DNA of 64,000 bases from Scheffersomyces stipitis CBS 6054 (GCF_000209165.1 NC_009068.1:1612001-1676000), one strand, 5' to 3'. Counted from the first letter of the stretch, positions 48,688-59,568 are shown. Made by a program: numbers and translations. Notes: a model not told the origin generated them from the letters alone.

Positions 48688-48708
48688 ATCACCTAAAAAC
48701 TAGGTGAT
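48688..48708 (-). other. Stem-loop in the LINE 3' UTR
   Basis: ATCACCTA and TAGGTGAT (8-base perfect stem) flank a 5-base loop, about 60 bases after the ORF2 stop. The truncated LINE copy keeps the neighbouring sequence but a weaker stem. LINE reverse transcriptases often recognise such 3' structures. Confidence 0.45.
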
Positions 48709-48767
48709 ATCCTTAGAAAACTGTAGAAAACTGGACAACGGTATATGCTACCGGACTTGTAAAATGT

Positions 48768-51700
48768 TTAAATAAGACGTCTAGACTGCAAAATCGATAC
48801 CCAAGTAGAAAGTGTTGACAGAGAGAAGGATTCCCTGTCTTCACTGTTCCGCCGTCGAACTTGAAATAAGTAGACAGTAAGGAAGTATCGATTTAGAGAA
48901 AGGAAAGCAGCCACGGGAAGTTCAAACTTACCAATGATGTTGTTTAAATCTAGGTTCATACCTTCAGGCCCTAACAAATTCCAAAACGTGCGGCTAGCCT
49001 CACAGTCTTGGTAGGTATGGTGAAAGTATTTCCGTCTTTCAATTGAGTTGAGGCACATTACACAATCTTCAAGAGCCTCCGGATTGCCCTGGCGTTCGCG
49101 GTGACCAAGGTGGACCCTGTGTAATTCCTCTGTCCCTTTGGGATGAAGAAGTTGTACTTTATAAAGAGCCTTCCAAAACTTGGGGTAATTGTCCTGTAGC
49201 AGGGGAAACTTTTGAAGTAGCGTACTGGAGCTACACACCGGTGCTTGTTGCTCATATTTGGCTGATCTACGAGTAAATGTCATGCGATCAACACGGCTGG
49301 TGATGTGTTTATCCCAGTCCAGCTGAAGTGGCGGATTACGCACCATCTCTTGTTTCTCGTTAAGCGTGAAAGGCTTTTTAAAATATGAATTAATCCAAAA
49401 CCTCCTACCCCTTTCATCCGGGATATGGTAGCGGTTTTTCGGCTTAATGATGGTAAACCATGCTTCGAGCCATGCTATTTCGGCTCTGGTGAATTGAGTG
49501 TAGGTCTTGTACGCTGACATTGCATGATCTTTGTTTTGGACCGCGTAGTTCACAAGGAAAAGGTACCACGGTACGATGTCCCATTTCAGGGGATCAAGTT
49601 GATTGCGTGTCGGAGGGTAAATTGTATCAATGAAGGATTGAAGTTTGTCACGGAGAACTATGAGATTCCAATCCACCAGATTCGTCAACGTTTCGTAGAT
49701 AACTTTTGCCCGTCTTCCTAAGAGCTGTTGCTTGACATTGAGTAGTCCGAAGCCCCCTTTCTTTTTCAAGCTACTAAGGTTTCTGTCGCTAATGCGAGGG
49801 AGATGTCCCTTTACCATCTTTTTGATGTGCTTGATATTGTCATTTGCCATGGGATCATGTAGGTCTCGGAAGTAAATTTTCGAGAAGATGTAAGTATTGA
49901 ACCCCGTGCATCTGAGATGAATTGGCAATTCTTGTATGGTGTGGAAATGTAGCTGTGTGGAAAGAGAGGAGATATACGAATCCCATCTGAAGCCGTTAAG
50001 CGGAACTCCGAGGTATTTGTAGTCAGTGGTGCTAATGTCAAGGACTTCAAAGCCAAGGATCTTGGTAACATCTTCGGGAGGTGACTGGCCCCAGTGGCAG
50101 GTTCGGGACTTGGCGATACTGACCAACGAGTTGGATGCTTGTTCAAATAGAGTAAGTTCTTCTTTGAGAATTTCATGATCTCTGGTTCCCTTCACAAAAA
50201 CTGTGAGATCATCTGCAAAGGCTGAATATTTCGCTGTTAGCGGTGGTAGATGGTCGAGTTGAATCGGAATTCCCTCGAGCCGACTCTGTAATCGTTGTAA
50301 AAGAGGCTCCAAGCAGAGATTGAAAAGGATAGGCAGCACTGGGTTGCCTTGTCTCGTTCCCTGTTTGAGTGGAAAGGTCTCTGACTTTGTGTTGTTGGTA
50401 AAAATGGCTGCAAATTGTTGTGTCGTTACCAGGAGCAAGATCCGCTTGAATCTGGGGCCAAAGCCAAGTTGGTCGAGTACTGCAGACAAATAGTCGTGCG
50501 ATATCCGATCAAATGCTTTAGTCAAGTCCAATATAATGACATTTGCACTTTTCAGAGTCTCGGGGTCTTTTGATACTTTGTCGATGAGGGCCCGGAACCG
50601 TTGGATTTGAAAGTCCATCTGGCGTTCGGGCATAAAGCCGCATTGGTCATAGCCGATGAGGTCCTTGGTCACCTTTTGAAGGCGCATATTAAGGACCTGC
50701 GAAATCACCCTTAAAGAAGTATTAATAAGGGAGATGGGACGGAAATCATCGACCGTGAGGTCCTTACGTTTTCTCTTGGGTATCAAACGGATGAGAACTA
50801 GAGCCATTGACTCTGGTAATATTCCCGTTTGCATGATATTCTCCGCGTCCTTTGTTAATAGTGGGCCTGCCTTGTCCCAGATAGCCTTTAGGAAAAGATA
50901 GGTCACTCCATCTTCTCCTGGCGTGGAGCTGTTGGCAGTCCGCTGTAATCCGGACGTAAGTTCTTCATATGTGATTGGCTTTTCAAGCTCCACACTGTCG
51001 CTGGCTGATACTTTGCGACGGAACAGCTGTACATACCTCCTAATGGAGAGTTTGGCTTCTTGGGCCTGGGAATCCAGGTAAAGCGCTGCAAGGTGTTCTC
51101 GTTGTATCTCTAGTATATCTTTGGTTGTGATGGCGGTGCGAGCCCGATCTGCGGTTGTGAGTGTACTCACAATTGTTGCTGCATGGGTTGCCCCTTTGAA
51201 CCGGTCGTTGAGATCCTTGAAGATCTTTGGTGGTTGCCTCTCTTCTATTTGGGAAGTGACCGACTGTTGATTTCTAAGATAGCCTATTATTCTAGGCAAT
51301 CGTTTTATGAATGCAGTGTAGTCGGAAAATCTTGTTTGTTGTAAGATACTGAAGAGATGTGTGTTGTCTAGCCAGTGGTCCTTTACGATGAAGCGGGGTT
51401 TTCTGATTTTTAAGGTCGCTTTTGGAAGGATAATAAGGTCTATTTCAACTGTTATATGAGTTGATGAGATTATGCCTTCTTTGTGTTGATGGTATCGCCA
51501 AACCCTGTCTTTAAGAGACGTGGGGAGATAGATACGATCGAGGCGGCGACAATTTCGGAAATTGTCATTCGTGAATAATTTGATTTGAGGATCGAGCCCT
51601 CTGAGAGTGTCGTGGAGTTGTAAGCCATGGAAGATAGCATTGAATGCATCGCGTGATGCGACTTCCGTGTTTTGTCCGACGTGAAAGGAGTCAATTTCAG

Positions 51701-52322
51701 GGTCAAGGACCATGTTGAAATCGCCCCCTAGGCAGACGTGGAATGTAGCTCCTGCGTTGTTTAGTTTGAAGCTTTGGGTGATGATGTCAATTTGGGAGTG
51801 TAATGAGGTAAACAACTTGGCCTGAGCCGGATAGTTCCCGCTTGGGCCGTACACGGATATTATGAGGATGTATTCCTCTTTCTCCGTTAGTTTGATGATG
51901 GCGTCAGTTGCATAGGGAGCAAGGTCGGCGTCTAGATCAAGGTTGTTACTTGATATTTGCTGGAAGTGGGAGTACTGGAGATTTAAGATTATCCCAGTGC
52001 GTGATGAAGTGTTGGTGTAGATTAACTCCTTTTGGGAGTCTTTCAATGTATTCAGGAGCCCAAGAATCCATTCCGGTGTCAAATTTGGCAGCGAAGTAGA
52101 AGAGGTTTCCTGGAACAGGTTGTTGTAGTTTAGGTTTTGAGAGTGGAAAACAGTTTCCTGGATGAGGAGAATGTCGCATTTATGTGCTAGTTCTCGAATT
52201 TTCGCAGGATCCTGGTTTCGTTGAATGTTCTTGGATCTAATCGTTATTAAGTTGTTGCGATGATTCACTTCCGATGCCTTTAAGGTCGGATTGGTTATCG
52301 CCGTATCTAGTAGATTACTCAT
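48768..52322 (-). CDS. LINE ORF2: endonuclease and reverse transcriptase
   Basis: 1,184 residues, no internal stop. An N-terminal AP-type endonuclease spans about 20-310, with L-L-I-Q-E-T near 55, S-V-Y-G-P-S-G-N near 150, G-G-D-F-N near 200 and C-R-R-L-D-R-I-Y near 275. A reverse transcriptase covers about 500-780, with F-R-P-I-S-L-I-N, D-L-T-K-A-F-D-R-I, the R-Q-G-N-P-V-L-P-I-L-F block and the catalytic F-A-D-D near 700. A C-terminal Cys/His cluster (C-V-M-C ... H-H-T-Y-Q-D-C) ends it. It nicks the target and copies element RNA onto it. The ATG follows the ORF1 stop by a single base (TAATATG), so translation probably depends on reinitiation. Family and function are certain; activity is unknown. 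Confidence 0.93.
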   Translation of the reverse strand: MSNLLDTAITNPTLKASEVNHRNNLITIRSKNIQRNQDPAKIRELAHKCDILLIQETVFHSQNLNYNNLFQETSSTSLPNLTPEWILGLLNTLKDSQKELIYTNTSSRTGIILNLQYSHFQQISSNNLDLDADLAPYATDAIIKLTEKEEYILIISVYGPSGNYPAQAKLFTSLHSQIDIITQSFKLNNAGATFHVCLGGDFNMVLDPEIDSFHVGQNTEVASRDAFNAIFHGLQLHDTLRGLDPQIKLFTNDNFRNCRRLDRIYLPTSLKDRVWRYHQHKEGIISSTHITVEIDLIILPKATLKIRKPRFIVKDHWLDNTHLFSILQQTRFSDYTAFIKRLPRIIGYLRNQQSVTSQIEERQPPKIFKDLNDRFKGATHAATIVSTLTTADRARTAITTKDILEIQREHLAALYLDSQAQEAKLSIRRYVQLFRRKVSASDSVELEKPITYEELTSGLQRTANSSTPGEDGVTYLFLKAIWDKAGPLLTKDAENIMQTGILPESMALVLIRLIPKRKRKDLTVDDFRPISLINTSLRVISQVLNMRLQKVTKDLIGYDQCGFMPERQMDFQIQRFRALIDKVSKDPETLKSANVIILDLTKAFDRISHDYLSAVLDQLGFGPRFKRILLLVTTQQFAAIFTNNTKSETFPLKQGTRQGNPVLPILFNLCLEPLLQRLQSRLEGIPIQLDHLPPLTAKYSAFADDLTVFVKGTRDHEILKEELTLFEQASNSLVSIAKSRTCHWGQSPPEDVTKILGFEVLDISTTDYKYLGVPLNGFRWDSYISSLSTQLHFHTIQELPIHLRCTGFNTYIFSKIYFRDLHDPMANDNIKHIKKMVKGHLPRISDRNLSSLKKKGGFGLLNVKQQLLGRRAKVIYETLTNLVDWNLIVLRDKLQSFIDTIYPPTRNQLDPLKWDIVPWYLFLVNYAVQNKDHAMSAYKTYTQFTRAEIAWLEAWFTIIKPKNRYHIPDERGRRFWINSYFKKPFTLNEKQEMVRNPPLQLDWDKHITSRVDRMTFTRRSAKYEQQAPVCSSSTLLQKFPLLQDNYPKFWKALYKVQLLHPKGTEELHRVHLGHRERQGNPEALEDCVMCLNSIERRKYFHHTYQDCEASRTFWNLLGPEGMNLDLNNIIGKFELPVAAFLSLNRYFLTVYLFQVRRRNSEDRESFSLSTLSTWVSILQSRRLI

Positions 52323-52323
52323 A

Positions 52324-54969
52324 TTAATAATCTATTGTGTTGGAGGGGTTGGCTTCGTGTGAGCCAATCGTGACAGTTACCGGCTGATGAGCCAAATTAG
52401 TATGGTCAACAATGTCCTGGTGTATACTTGGAGAGTCGACTTGTGTTGGGTCGACGCTTTGACTTTGAAATCTTAGTGAAGGGTCAGATCTTTCCATGTT
52501 GTCCAAAATTGTGGATTCCGGTTCCCCTAGAGTGGATCCTAGTGGGGAATCCGTGATATCCATGACTCTGGCAGGAGGATCTGTTATTGGCGGAGGATCT
52601 CGTAGTGTTGGGATGCGGCTGGCTGAGGTGTTTTGTGCCTGCAGTTCGTCGCGGCTTAAACTAAGAGTCTTATTAAGTGCTTCATGCACCCTTTGGGACT
52701 GTCTTAGAGTCTGACTTTTGTTGGAGTGGGAGAGTCCTATAATAGGAGAGTAAGGGGTCGGTTGCTTCCTTGTGAGAGGGGCTAGGCGACCCGAGTAGGA
52801 TGGTGAAGAGATTGGGGTTGCTAGGGGTTTGGTTTTTGATGTGACAAGGGATTTACCTTGCTTTCTTGGGCGAGGCGTGATTGGTTGAAGGAGCGGTTGT
52901 GTTCTGGTCGGTTTGTTGCCAGCGGCATTGATTGTAGTTTCTGGGAGGAGCTCCATTTCTTGGTCCTGAACCTGGTGGCTAAGGATGACGGATGCTTCAT
53001 CGTCACGGATATCTTCATCTTCGTCTGAATCGGTGTATCTTACTGTTTCGTCATCATCATCTTGGATGTATTCCCTTTGGATTTGATCTTGTGGTCTCTC
53101 GTTGTTTGAGGTATTGCGAGGTACCCCTGTAGATTTAGGGTGCATGATAGCTCTCATGGTTTGGTGGGAGTCAGGTTGTGCTGACTGGTTATGGCTCACG
53201 TGTTCTGTTACTCCCGATTCTGGGAGGTCGGCGAGTGGCGCGAATCGATTACCTCCTTGTCTATGTTGGGAGATTAAGGGTTGTGGTTCCTTTCGGCGTG
53301 GAGCGCCTTTGGTCACCGGGTTAAACCCATCGTCGTCCTTTTGATGTTGTTTGTATGGACGTGCGTTGTTAGGGGATTCGTTCTGATAAAAATAGGGTAC
53401 CTTTGCAACCGGGGCCTTGAATGTTGGGCATCGTTTGGTTGAGTGCTGATTGGTGTGACATTTGAAACAGAATTGGTATGAGGAGATAATGTCTAGTTGT
53501 ACACCCTGCATGAAGGCGTTCTTTCTGTTTGGAATCCTATCCGATTCCGTCGCAATCAAATAGAAAGCAGACTGGAATCTTGACAGAGTCGATCTGCCTT
53601 TGTGGAGTGGTACTTCCCTTCGGTGTTTAGCTAGAATATCGTATACGATAGGCTCTCGTTCTTCCCTGCGTAAAGACCTGTATTGAGGTACTTGATACGT
53701 GTCAAGCGTATTTGGGTTGAACATTGCTTCTAATAGATTGTCTAAGTTTTTGTTTCCAATTGGGGCTTTTATACCCACAAGAAAGACGTTGGGATAACTA
53801 GAAAGAGGAATAAGTTTAAGTGTAAATCTGTAGTTGCCTTCTTCCCCTGTGTAGTAAGGGTCGAATATTTCTTCAAATTTAGTCTTCAGCCATTTCTTTG
53901 GACCTTGAGATTTGAAGCGTGGAACTACAGTATTACTTTCAGTAATGGAGAAGTTAAAGTTTAAGTGCAGATTGTCCCGGATATGTATGTGGAAATACTC
54001 CTTTATGTCATAAATCCTTTGAGTGATTTGAAGTGTTTTCTCCAACTCTTCAATTTCAAGTTGGGTATTGTTGATGCCCCGCTTCAACTCCTGCTCCAGA
54101 GGGTCCCCTGGGGATATCTGGTTTTGGTAAAATTGAAGTGATTTTTTGAGACTGGCAATACTCTGCTCGGTGTGTTCTTCTAACTCATCTAACCTATCAG
54201 GTATAGTCTCCTTAAAGTGGGTAAGAATTATCCTAGCTTTGTCCTCGATGCTCATTTGGGGTTTTAACAGGTTCAGTCTGTATTCAAATGAGTCAATGTG
54301 GACTCTTACATCTAACTTTTCAGCAACGTTTCTGCCGATTGTGCTGAGGGTTGACACTCTTACCTCCTCAGGCGTATCCCAGTCGTCGAACCTTTTCTGT
54401 TGGCCCTTATAGTTTGCTTCCGATAACCCTTCTAAGTGACTGATAAGTGTCGAGTATGTGTCAAACTGGTCAAAGACTTCATTGGTGGTAGGAACGTCCA
54501 TCTTCATCTGTTCTTGGAGGGCCTCCATTTTCAGTCTGTATGTTTGAAGTATTTTGTCGGATTCTTTATCGGGAACATCTTGAAGAATATCTGCCCATTT
54601 TGCCTTATTAGGGTTTGGAAGAGGAGTAGATCTAATTGCCTTGGGGTTTGAGGGATGAATCCTTTTCTTAGAAGAACTCTTTGAGGTTCCTAAGAGTGGG
54701 TATTCCTCTGCTTCAAGGTCTTGTGTATTTTTTTCTGGGAGTTTTGTATTTTCGGAGTTTTTTTGGTTTTTATTTAAGTATTGTAAGGATTCAGAATTTT
54801 TTTGGGTTTTTGTATTTTCTTTAAGTTGGTGTACAAGGAGAGAATCTTCTTGTTCTGGCAAGTTCGAGAGGCTGGTTGTAGAATCTAAAGAAATGTGATC
54901 CATTTCATTATCATCGTTTGCAGCCATTTCCTGGTCGTGTACCTCGTCAAGCACGTGACTTTGAAAAAT
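52324..54969 (-). pseudogene. LINE ORF1, main part downstream of the copia insertion
   Basis: About 880 codons open to the stop at 52324. It includes a charged N-terminal region, predicted coiled-coil or helical segments (about 200-320 of this part), a single CCHC knuckle C-F-K-C-H-T-N-Q-H-S-T-K-R-C, and a long Pro/Ser/Gln-rich C-terminus. ORF1 proteins of L1-type elements bind their own RNA and chaperone integration. The part begins with the AAAAT target duplication and continues the frame of 61100-61437. The first ATG inside it lies about 15 codons in, so a shortened protein could still be made if transcribed from the adjacent LTR. Confidence 0.85.
54965..54969. repeat. Target-site duplication AAAAT (left)
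   Basis: Five bases directly before the left LTR, matched exactly by 61100-61104. Confidence 0.9.
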
Positions 54970-55254
54970 TGACGGGAAACCTGTATATGGGTAGGCCGGT
55001 TTTCCTTTTGGACTTAGAAATGGATTAATGGATATGGAGTTATATTAATCACTGAAGAACTATTTAAAATCTGTTTAAACTAGAGGGAATCCTCTGGGCT
55101 TTATATATTCTTCATCCTCATCTCATCTCTGTAGTTTGTTGCGTTATTCAACAAAAGAAATGTAGAATTTCTGTTTCGGATATTTATCGGATCCAATCCG
55201 AGGTTGGTCACCTCGGAAACCATTATTAGAGATCCTGTATCTTATTTTCCATCA
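54970..55254 (-). repeat. 3' LTR of the copia element
   Basis: 285 bases, starting TGACGG and ending CATCA on the plus strand. Compared base by base by eye with 60815-61099, it is identical. Being identical, it should hold the same promoter signals as the 5' LTR, and it points into the downstream part of LINE ORF1. Confidence 0.95.
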
Positions 55255-55262
55255 CTCCCCTT
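55255..55262 (-). other. Polypurine tract AAGGGGAG
   Basis: All-purine on the element strand, directly before the 3' LTR and overlapping the pol stop codon (55261-55263). It primes plus-strand synthesis. Confidence 0.8.
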
Positions 55263-58200
55263 AACGCTTTGTACGTGAATCAAATGTAGAAGCGTTTCTG
55301 ACATTGGAAACTAGATGATCCCTAAGAGTAATAAATTGCGCTCTAGATAGCGCTTTAGTAAACATGTCAGCCGTGTTTACTGATGTCTTGACATAGTCAA
55401 GTAGGATTTCTTTATCCTTAATCAATTGTCTCAACAATTTGATATCGATGTCCACCATTCTCCTACTATGGGAGATATTTTCGTTTTTGCAATTGGCGAT
55501 TACAGCTTGATTATCTTCATAGATTTGTACGCTTGACACTATGAATCCAAGTTCTCTTAAGATGTTCTTTATACGGATCGACGTCTCTGCAGTCAGCTTT
55601 AAAGCGACCAATTCGCAACTAGCAGAACTTGTAGTAATGTTATGTTGACGTTTAGTGGTCCAGCTAACCAAATGTCCGTTGAGATAAATGGCATTTCCAG
55701 TAATTGATCTTCTATCCTTCTCTGGAGCGAAGGAAGCATCTGTGTAAGCAACTATGTTAAAATCTAATTTCTTGTTTGATGATTGGTTGCTCTCATATTT
55801 TAATTCATAATCTATGTTCAGCTTGAGGTAACGAATGCAGTATAATAATTTCTGAAAATCATTTATATTTGGGTTGGCACCTTTGCTACCCAACTGATTG
55901 GCAGCAAAAGATATATCAGGACGAGTATTTCGATTTGCCCAAAGCAATAATCCTACTCCCTTTTGATATAGCTCTTTACCCTTTGCATCCAATAATGTTT
56001 GGTTGTTTATCGGATTGTCCTCGATAAAGTGATCTTTAACAGTGGTGGATGCATTATTGTACTTCGACTTGTCTTTGATCATTGGAATATACTTTCCATA
56101 TGATTCTTCAAGTTTGAATTGCTTTACAATATTTTGTAAGTATTCTGTCTGGGACATAATGTAACCGTTCTCGGTCTTATGAAATTTTACCCCAAGGTAT
56201 TCCTTGATTTCTTCAAGGTACTTCATGTCGAAATGCTTTTGTAGGTCTCGTTTGAATTCTTTAAGCATCCTTTCGCTTGATGACACCATGAATAAGTCAT
56301 CAACATAAACAGCAATGATGATTATGTCACCTTTGTTCTTTTTGTGGAACAATCCTGAAGCGAATGATGATTCCTCAAAACCGAAGTTTTGAATAACCTT
56401 GAGTAATGTGTGGTACCATTCGTACCCACTTTGTCGCATACCATATATTGCCTTTTTAACCAACCAGCATTTATTCTTTGGCAATTCGTATCCTTTCGGT
56501 GGACGGATGTAGATTGGCTCATTGTTCGATAATGGCGCGTTTAGATACGCAGATTCAATATCGAGCTGGTGGATAATATAATTGTTAGTGGTGGCAATAG
56601 AAACTAGTAATCTGATGGTCAATAGGTCTACAACGGGGGATGATATTTTTGATGGATCGAAATCCCGGCCGGGTTGTTGTAGAAAACCTCTAACGACACA
56701 TCTGCTTTTGTATTTAACGCCTTTTATTCCTCCATCCTTAGATGTATGTACCCATCTGGTGGATATGGCTTTCCTGCCTTTCGGAATATCAACGACTTCA
56801 AAAACGTTCAATTTAATGAATTTGTCTATTTCACGATCCATGGATTCTATCCAATTTTTATCGTTGTAATCAATGTTTTCGATAACAGCATTTATAACAT
56901 TGATTGGTAAATCATCCGAGTCTTCTTCAATTTGATCGATCAATGAGAATAAGCAATGTGCACCTTCGATATTTGTACATACGTCAGTTGATCTAGACTC
57001 AATCAAACTGGCCATAAGGTTGATTGTGCTTATACTCAGGAAGTCTGGTGATGTTTTCCTCTGTCTTTTATTGTCGCCCCCTTCTGTATCAGTTTTAGTT
57101 TTAGCTGATACAGAATAGACGCTGCTCTTTTGGCCCGGATGCGTCTTTGTCCTTGTTTTAAGTGTCTTACTTTCCGGAGTAAAATTGGGTGACCGCTTTA
57201 ATTTAACTGATGGTTCTGGTGTGAGTCCCTCTTGCATTCTTTGACGTTTCAAAGCTCGGACGTCTCTGTTTGAAGGTGCTTGAATCATCTCTGGCTCATT
57301 CTTGATAGTTGTGCTCTCCCCTTGATTGTCAATCGGTTGAACAATGCCATGTTTCGTCTTGACGTTACCAGTGTCTTTAGACGATTTCGTATCTGAATTG
57401 AGTTCGGTAATTTCAATTGCAGCTGGGATGTGCTTATCATTTGCATTATCGCTTTTATTGTTATGATCTTTAACAATAATTTGCTTTGAGGCAGGATTTT
57501 GAGATTCTTTTAATGTTGCAACGGGTGCATCTTCATTAATGAGTTCATATTTGGTTTCATCAGCCTTCTGCTCTCTTTGAGTAGAAGTTATGCCTGAGTC
57601 GGATTTATAGCCCAGTGGAGTATCTCTCTGGATATCCTCTCCGGATACAGGAGCTACCTGTTTATTGACTGGGGTAGGTGTTCGTACGTTTGTCCCCCCC
57701 ACTAATGTGGACGAATTAATTGCAGTGCTCGTGCTCTCTCTATGAGTCTTATCTGTAGTAGTAATAGGTTTTGGATGTTCAGGATTTGTCATCCAAGGAA
57801 ATTTGTTAGTAACGTTCGTGTACACTTCGGGATGTTTCTTGGCTAAGATCAGGAAAGAGGGTTGAGGATCAGTTGAACAATTATCCGTGGGCGACGGATC
57901 CCTCCTTGCTTCTGAAATACCACGGGTCATCACGGCTGATTTTTCGTGGATGCCCGCTGATGTGGAAGGTACATTTTCCTGTCGAACGGATTCAAAAGTA
58001 TCATAGTCATGGGCTTCTTGATTAAGTTTAAATTGAGCAGCAGCGACTTGGGCATTCAAGGTCGCTTTAACTTCGTTCGCCTCCTGAATTTGAGAGAAAT
58101 CAAGCGATTTGAAGTATGAGTTAATATGTGCCATGGAACTCATGAACTTGACATTTACTGTCTGAATAACTGGGAAGTTTTTCGTACTGACGAGGATTTT

Positions 58201-59565
58201 ATATGTGTAGTTGTCTTCGCAGAAACCAATAAAAGTACCAAAGAATGTCATCGGGTATTGCTTATTATTTGGATTAGCTGGTGCATTGGGTAGAGGAATA
58301 TGCAATTTTTTAAATTCCTCTGGCGAAGATGCTTTAACTGACACGTCCAAGCCAAATTGAATATATGTTGGTCTGTATGCATCGAGCTTATTAAAGACTT
58401 CATAAGGAGTCCTACCTTTGAGAGCCTTGTTGGGCGTATGGTTCTTAATGTACAGCACATATTCAATGATGTGGTCAAAAAGACAAAGAACCTTGTCTGT
58501 GTAATTCGGAAATTGAAGGATAATCTTGTATATGTTTCGCAAGATCGTACGGTTGTGGGATTCAGCAAGTCCATTCAATTCCGGAGAGTAGCTAGCAATC
58601 TTATCTCGTTTTATGCCAAGTTTGGCAAGCAGTTCGGTGTCAGGTAGTTCTTTGGCATTGTCTGCTCTAAAATGCGCTATCCTTTCTGGAAATCTATTGT
58701 TCCATATGTGCAAGAGAAGGAGAACATCATCCATGACTTGCTTATGAGATGTAAAGATAAGTTCGGTAAATCGGGAGAAATGATCAATGAGTGTAGTGAT
58801 AAAGTATTTTTTGTGGCCGATAAGGAAGGGTCCCATCGTGTCACTACTAACTCTTTCTAACCGACGTGTGGCAGGTCTTTGGGTGGTGTGGTTATGTGAT
58901 GCTTGTCTAATGTTCACGGCGTGACATAGGCGACATTCTTTCACCCTACGGATACTCTCTTCCGTATCAACTACCTTAATAAATCCCATTTTGGCAAGGG
59001 ATTGTAAATTTGAAATTGCCATATGACTGCATTGTAGATGGTGATAAAACCAGTCTTGGGGGCCGTGAAGTTCGGCAACTTCAGCAGGAATATTATGTAT
59101 AGTGGAATATTCCTCTTCAAAAAAATGAAGTGATTCGATATTATTTTTGGCAGAAAGTTTAGAAATGAAAAGATTATTCTTTCTATTAGCAACTTTGAGC
59201 ATGTGTTCACTATTGGCAATATAGGCTCCGTCGTCTGTGAGCACGGTTGTCCATCCTTGTTCAAGTAGTTGGCCAACTGATATGAGATTACAAGAGATTT
59301 CAGGGACGACCATAACGTTGGAGATAGATACCTTTGGGTCTAGATGTATGTCAAGCGTACCTTTTGCAATAGCTCGTACGGTTCTTCCGTCAGCAACACG
59401 AAATGATGTACCTTGGCCTTTAGGCTCATAGGTTATATCATGCAATAATTTTGTGGAATTAACACACGTTCTTGAACAACCTGAATCGTATAGAAATAGT
59501 ACATTTGACAGCAGTGGTCCGTCACCTAAGTAAAAGATTTGACGATTTGGGTGACCACCAAACCA
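55261..59565 (-). CDS. Copia pol: protease, integrase, reverse transcriptase, RNase H
   Basis: 1,434 codons, open from the codon after the gag UAA (59566-59568) to a stop at 55261; there is no ATG at its beginning, so it must be expressed by continuation from gag. Protease active site D-S-G at about 28-30. Integrase zinc motif (H-H-L-Q-C-S-H ... C-R-L-C-H, about 170-215) and catalytic core with D-H-F-S-R, F-R-A-D-N-A-K-E and P-E-L-N-G-L-A-E-S-H-N-R. A long low-complexity linker (about 500-800) is followed by reverse transcriptase with R-W-V-H-T and Y-V-D-D near 1,088, then RNase H (Y-T-D-A-S-F-A-P ... S-C-E-L-V-A-L). All catalytic residues appear intact. Confidence 0.95.
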   Translation of the reverse strand, partial: WFGGHPNRQIFYLGDGPLLSNVLFLYDSGCSRTCVNSTKLLHDITYEPKGQGTSFRVADGRTVRAIAKGTLDIHLDPKVSISNVMVVPEISCNLISVGQLLEQGWTTVLTDDGAYIANSEHMLKVANRKNNLFISKLSAKNNIESLHFFEEEYSTIHNIPAEVAELHGPQDWFYHHLQCSHMAISNLQSLAKMGFIKVVDTEESIRRVKECRLCHAVNIRQASHNHTTQRPATRRLERVSSDTMGPFLIGHKKYFITTLIDHFSRFTELIFTSHKQVMDDVLLLLHIWNNRFPERIAHFRADNAKELPDTELLAKLGIKRDKIASYSPELNGLAESHNRTILRNIYKIILQFPNYTDKVLCLFDHIIEYVLYIKNHTPNKALKGRTPYEVFNKLDAYRPTYIQFGLDVSVKASSPEEFKKLHIPLPNAPANPNNKQYPMTFFGTFIGFCEDNYTYKILVSTKNFPVIQTVNVKFMSSMAHINSYFKSLDFSQIQEANEVKATLNAQVAAAQFKLNQEAHDYDTFESVRQENVPSTSAGIHEKSAVMTRGISEARRDPSPTDNCSTDPQPSFLILAKKHPEVYTNVTNKFPWMTNPEHPKPITTTDKTHRESTSTAINSSTLVGGTNVRTPTPVNKQVAPVSGEDIQRDTPLGYKSDSGITSTQREQKADETKYELINEDAPVATLKESQNPASKQIIVKDHNNKSDNANDKHIPAAIEITELNSDTKSSKDTGNVKTKHGIVQPIDNQGESTTIKNEPEMIQAPSNRDVRALKRQRMQEGLTPEPSVKLKRSPNFTPESKTLKTRTKTHPGQKSSVYSVSAKTKTDTEGGDNKRQRKTSPDFLSISTINLMASLIESRSTDVCTNIEGAHCLFSLIDQIEEDSDDLPINVINAVIENIDYNDKNWIESMDREIDKFIKLNVFEVVDIPKGRKAISTRWVHTSKDGGIKGVKYKSRCVVRGFLQQPGRDFDPSKISSPVVDLLTIRLLVSIATTNNYIIHQLDIESAYLNAPLSNNEPIYIRPPKGYELPKNKCWLVKKAIYGMRQSGYEWYHTLLKVIQNFGFEESSFASGLFHKKNKGDIIIIAVYVDDLFMVSSSERMLKEFKRDLQKHFDMKYLEEIKEYLGVKFHKTENGYIMSQTEYLQNIVKQFKLEESYGKYIPMIKDKSKYNNASTTVKDHFIEDNPINNQTLLDAKGKELYQKGVGLLLWANRNTRPDISFAANQLGSKGANPNINDFQKLLYCIRYLKLNIDYELKYESNQSSNKKLDFNIVAYTDASFAPEKDRRSITGNAIYLNGHLVSWTTKRQHNITTSSASCELVALKLTAETSIRIKNILRELGFIVSSVQIYEDNQAVIANCKNENISHSRRMVDIDIKLLRQLIKDKEILLDYVKTSVNTADMFTKALSRAQFITLRDHLVSNVRNASTFDSRTKR

Positions 59566-59568
59566 TTA
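59566..59568 (-). other. In-frame UAA stop between gag and pol
   Basis: Gag ends ...AAC AAT TAA and the next codons TGG TTT GGT GGT continue directly into pol in the same phase, without another stop. Readthrough of this single UAA, or an equivalent bypass, is needed for Gag-Pol. Confidence 0.85.
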
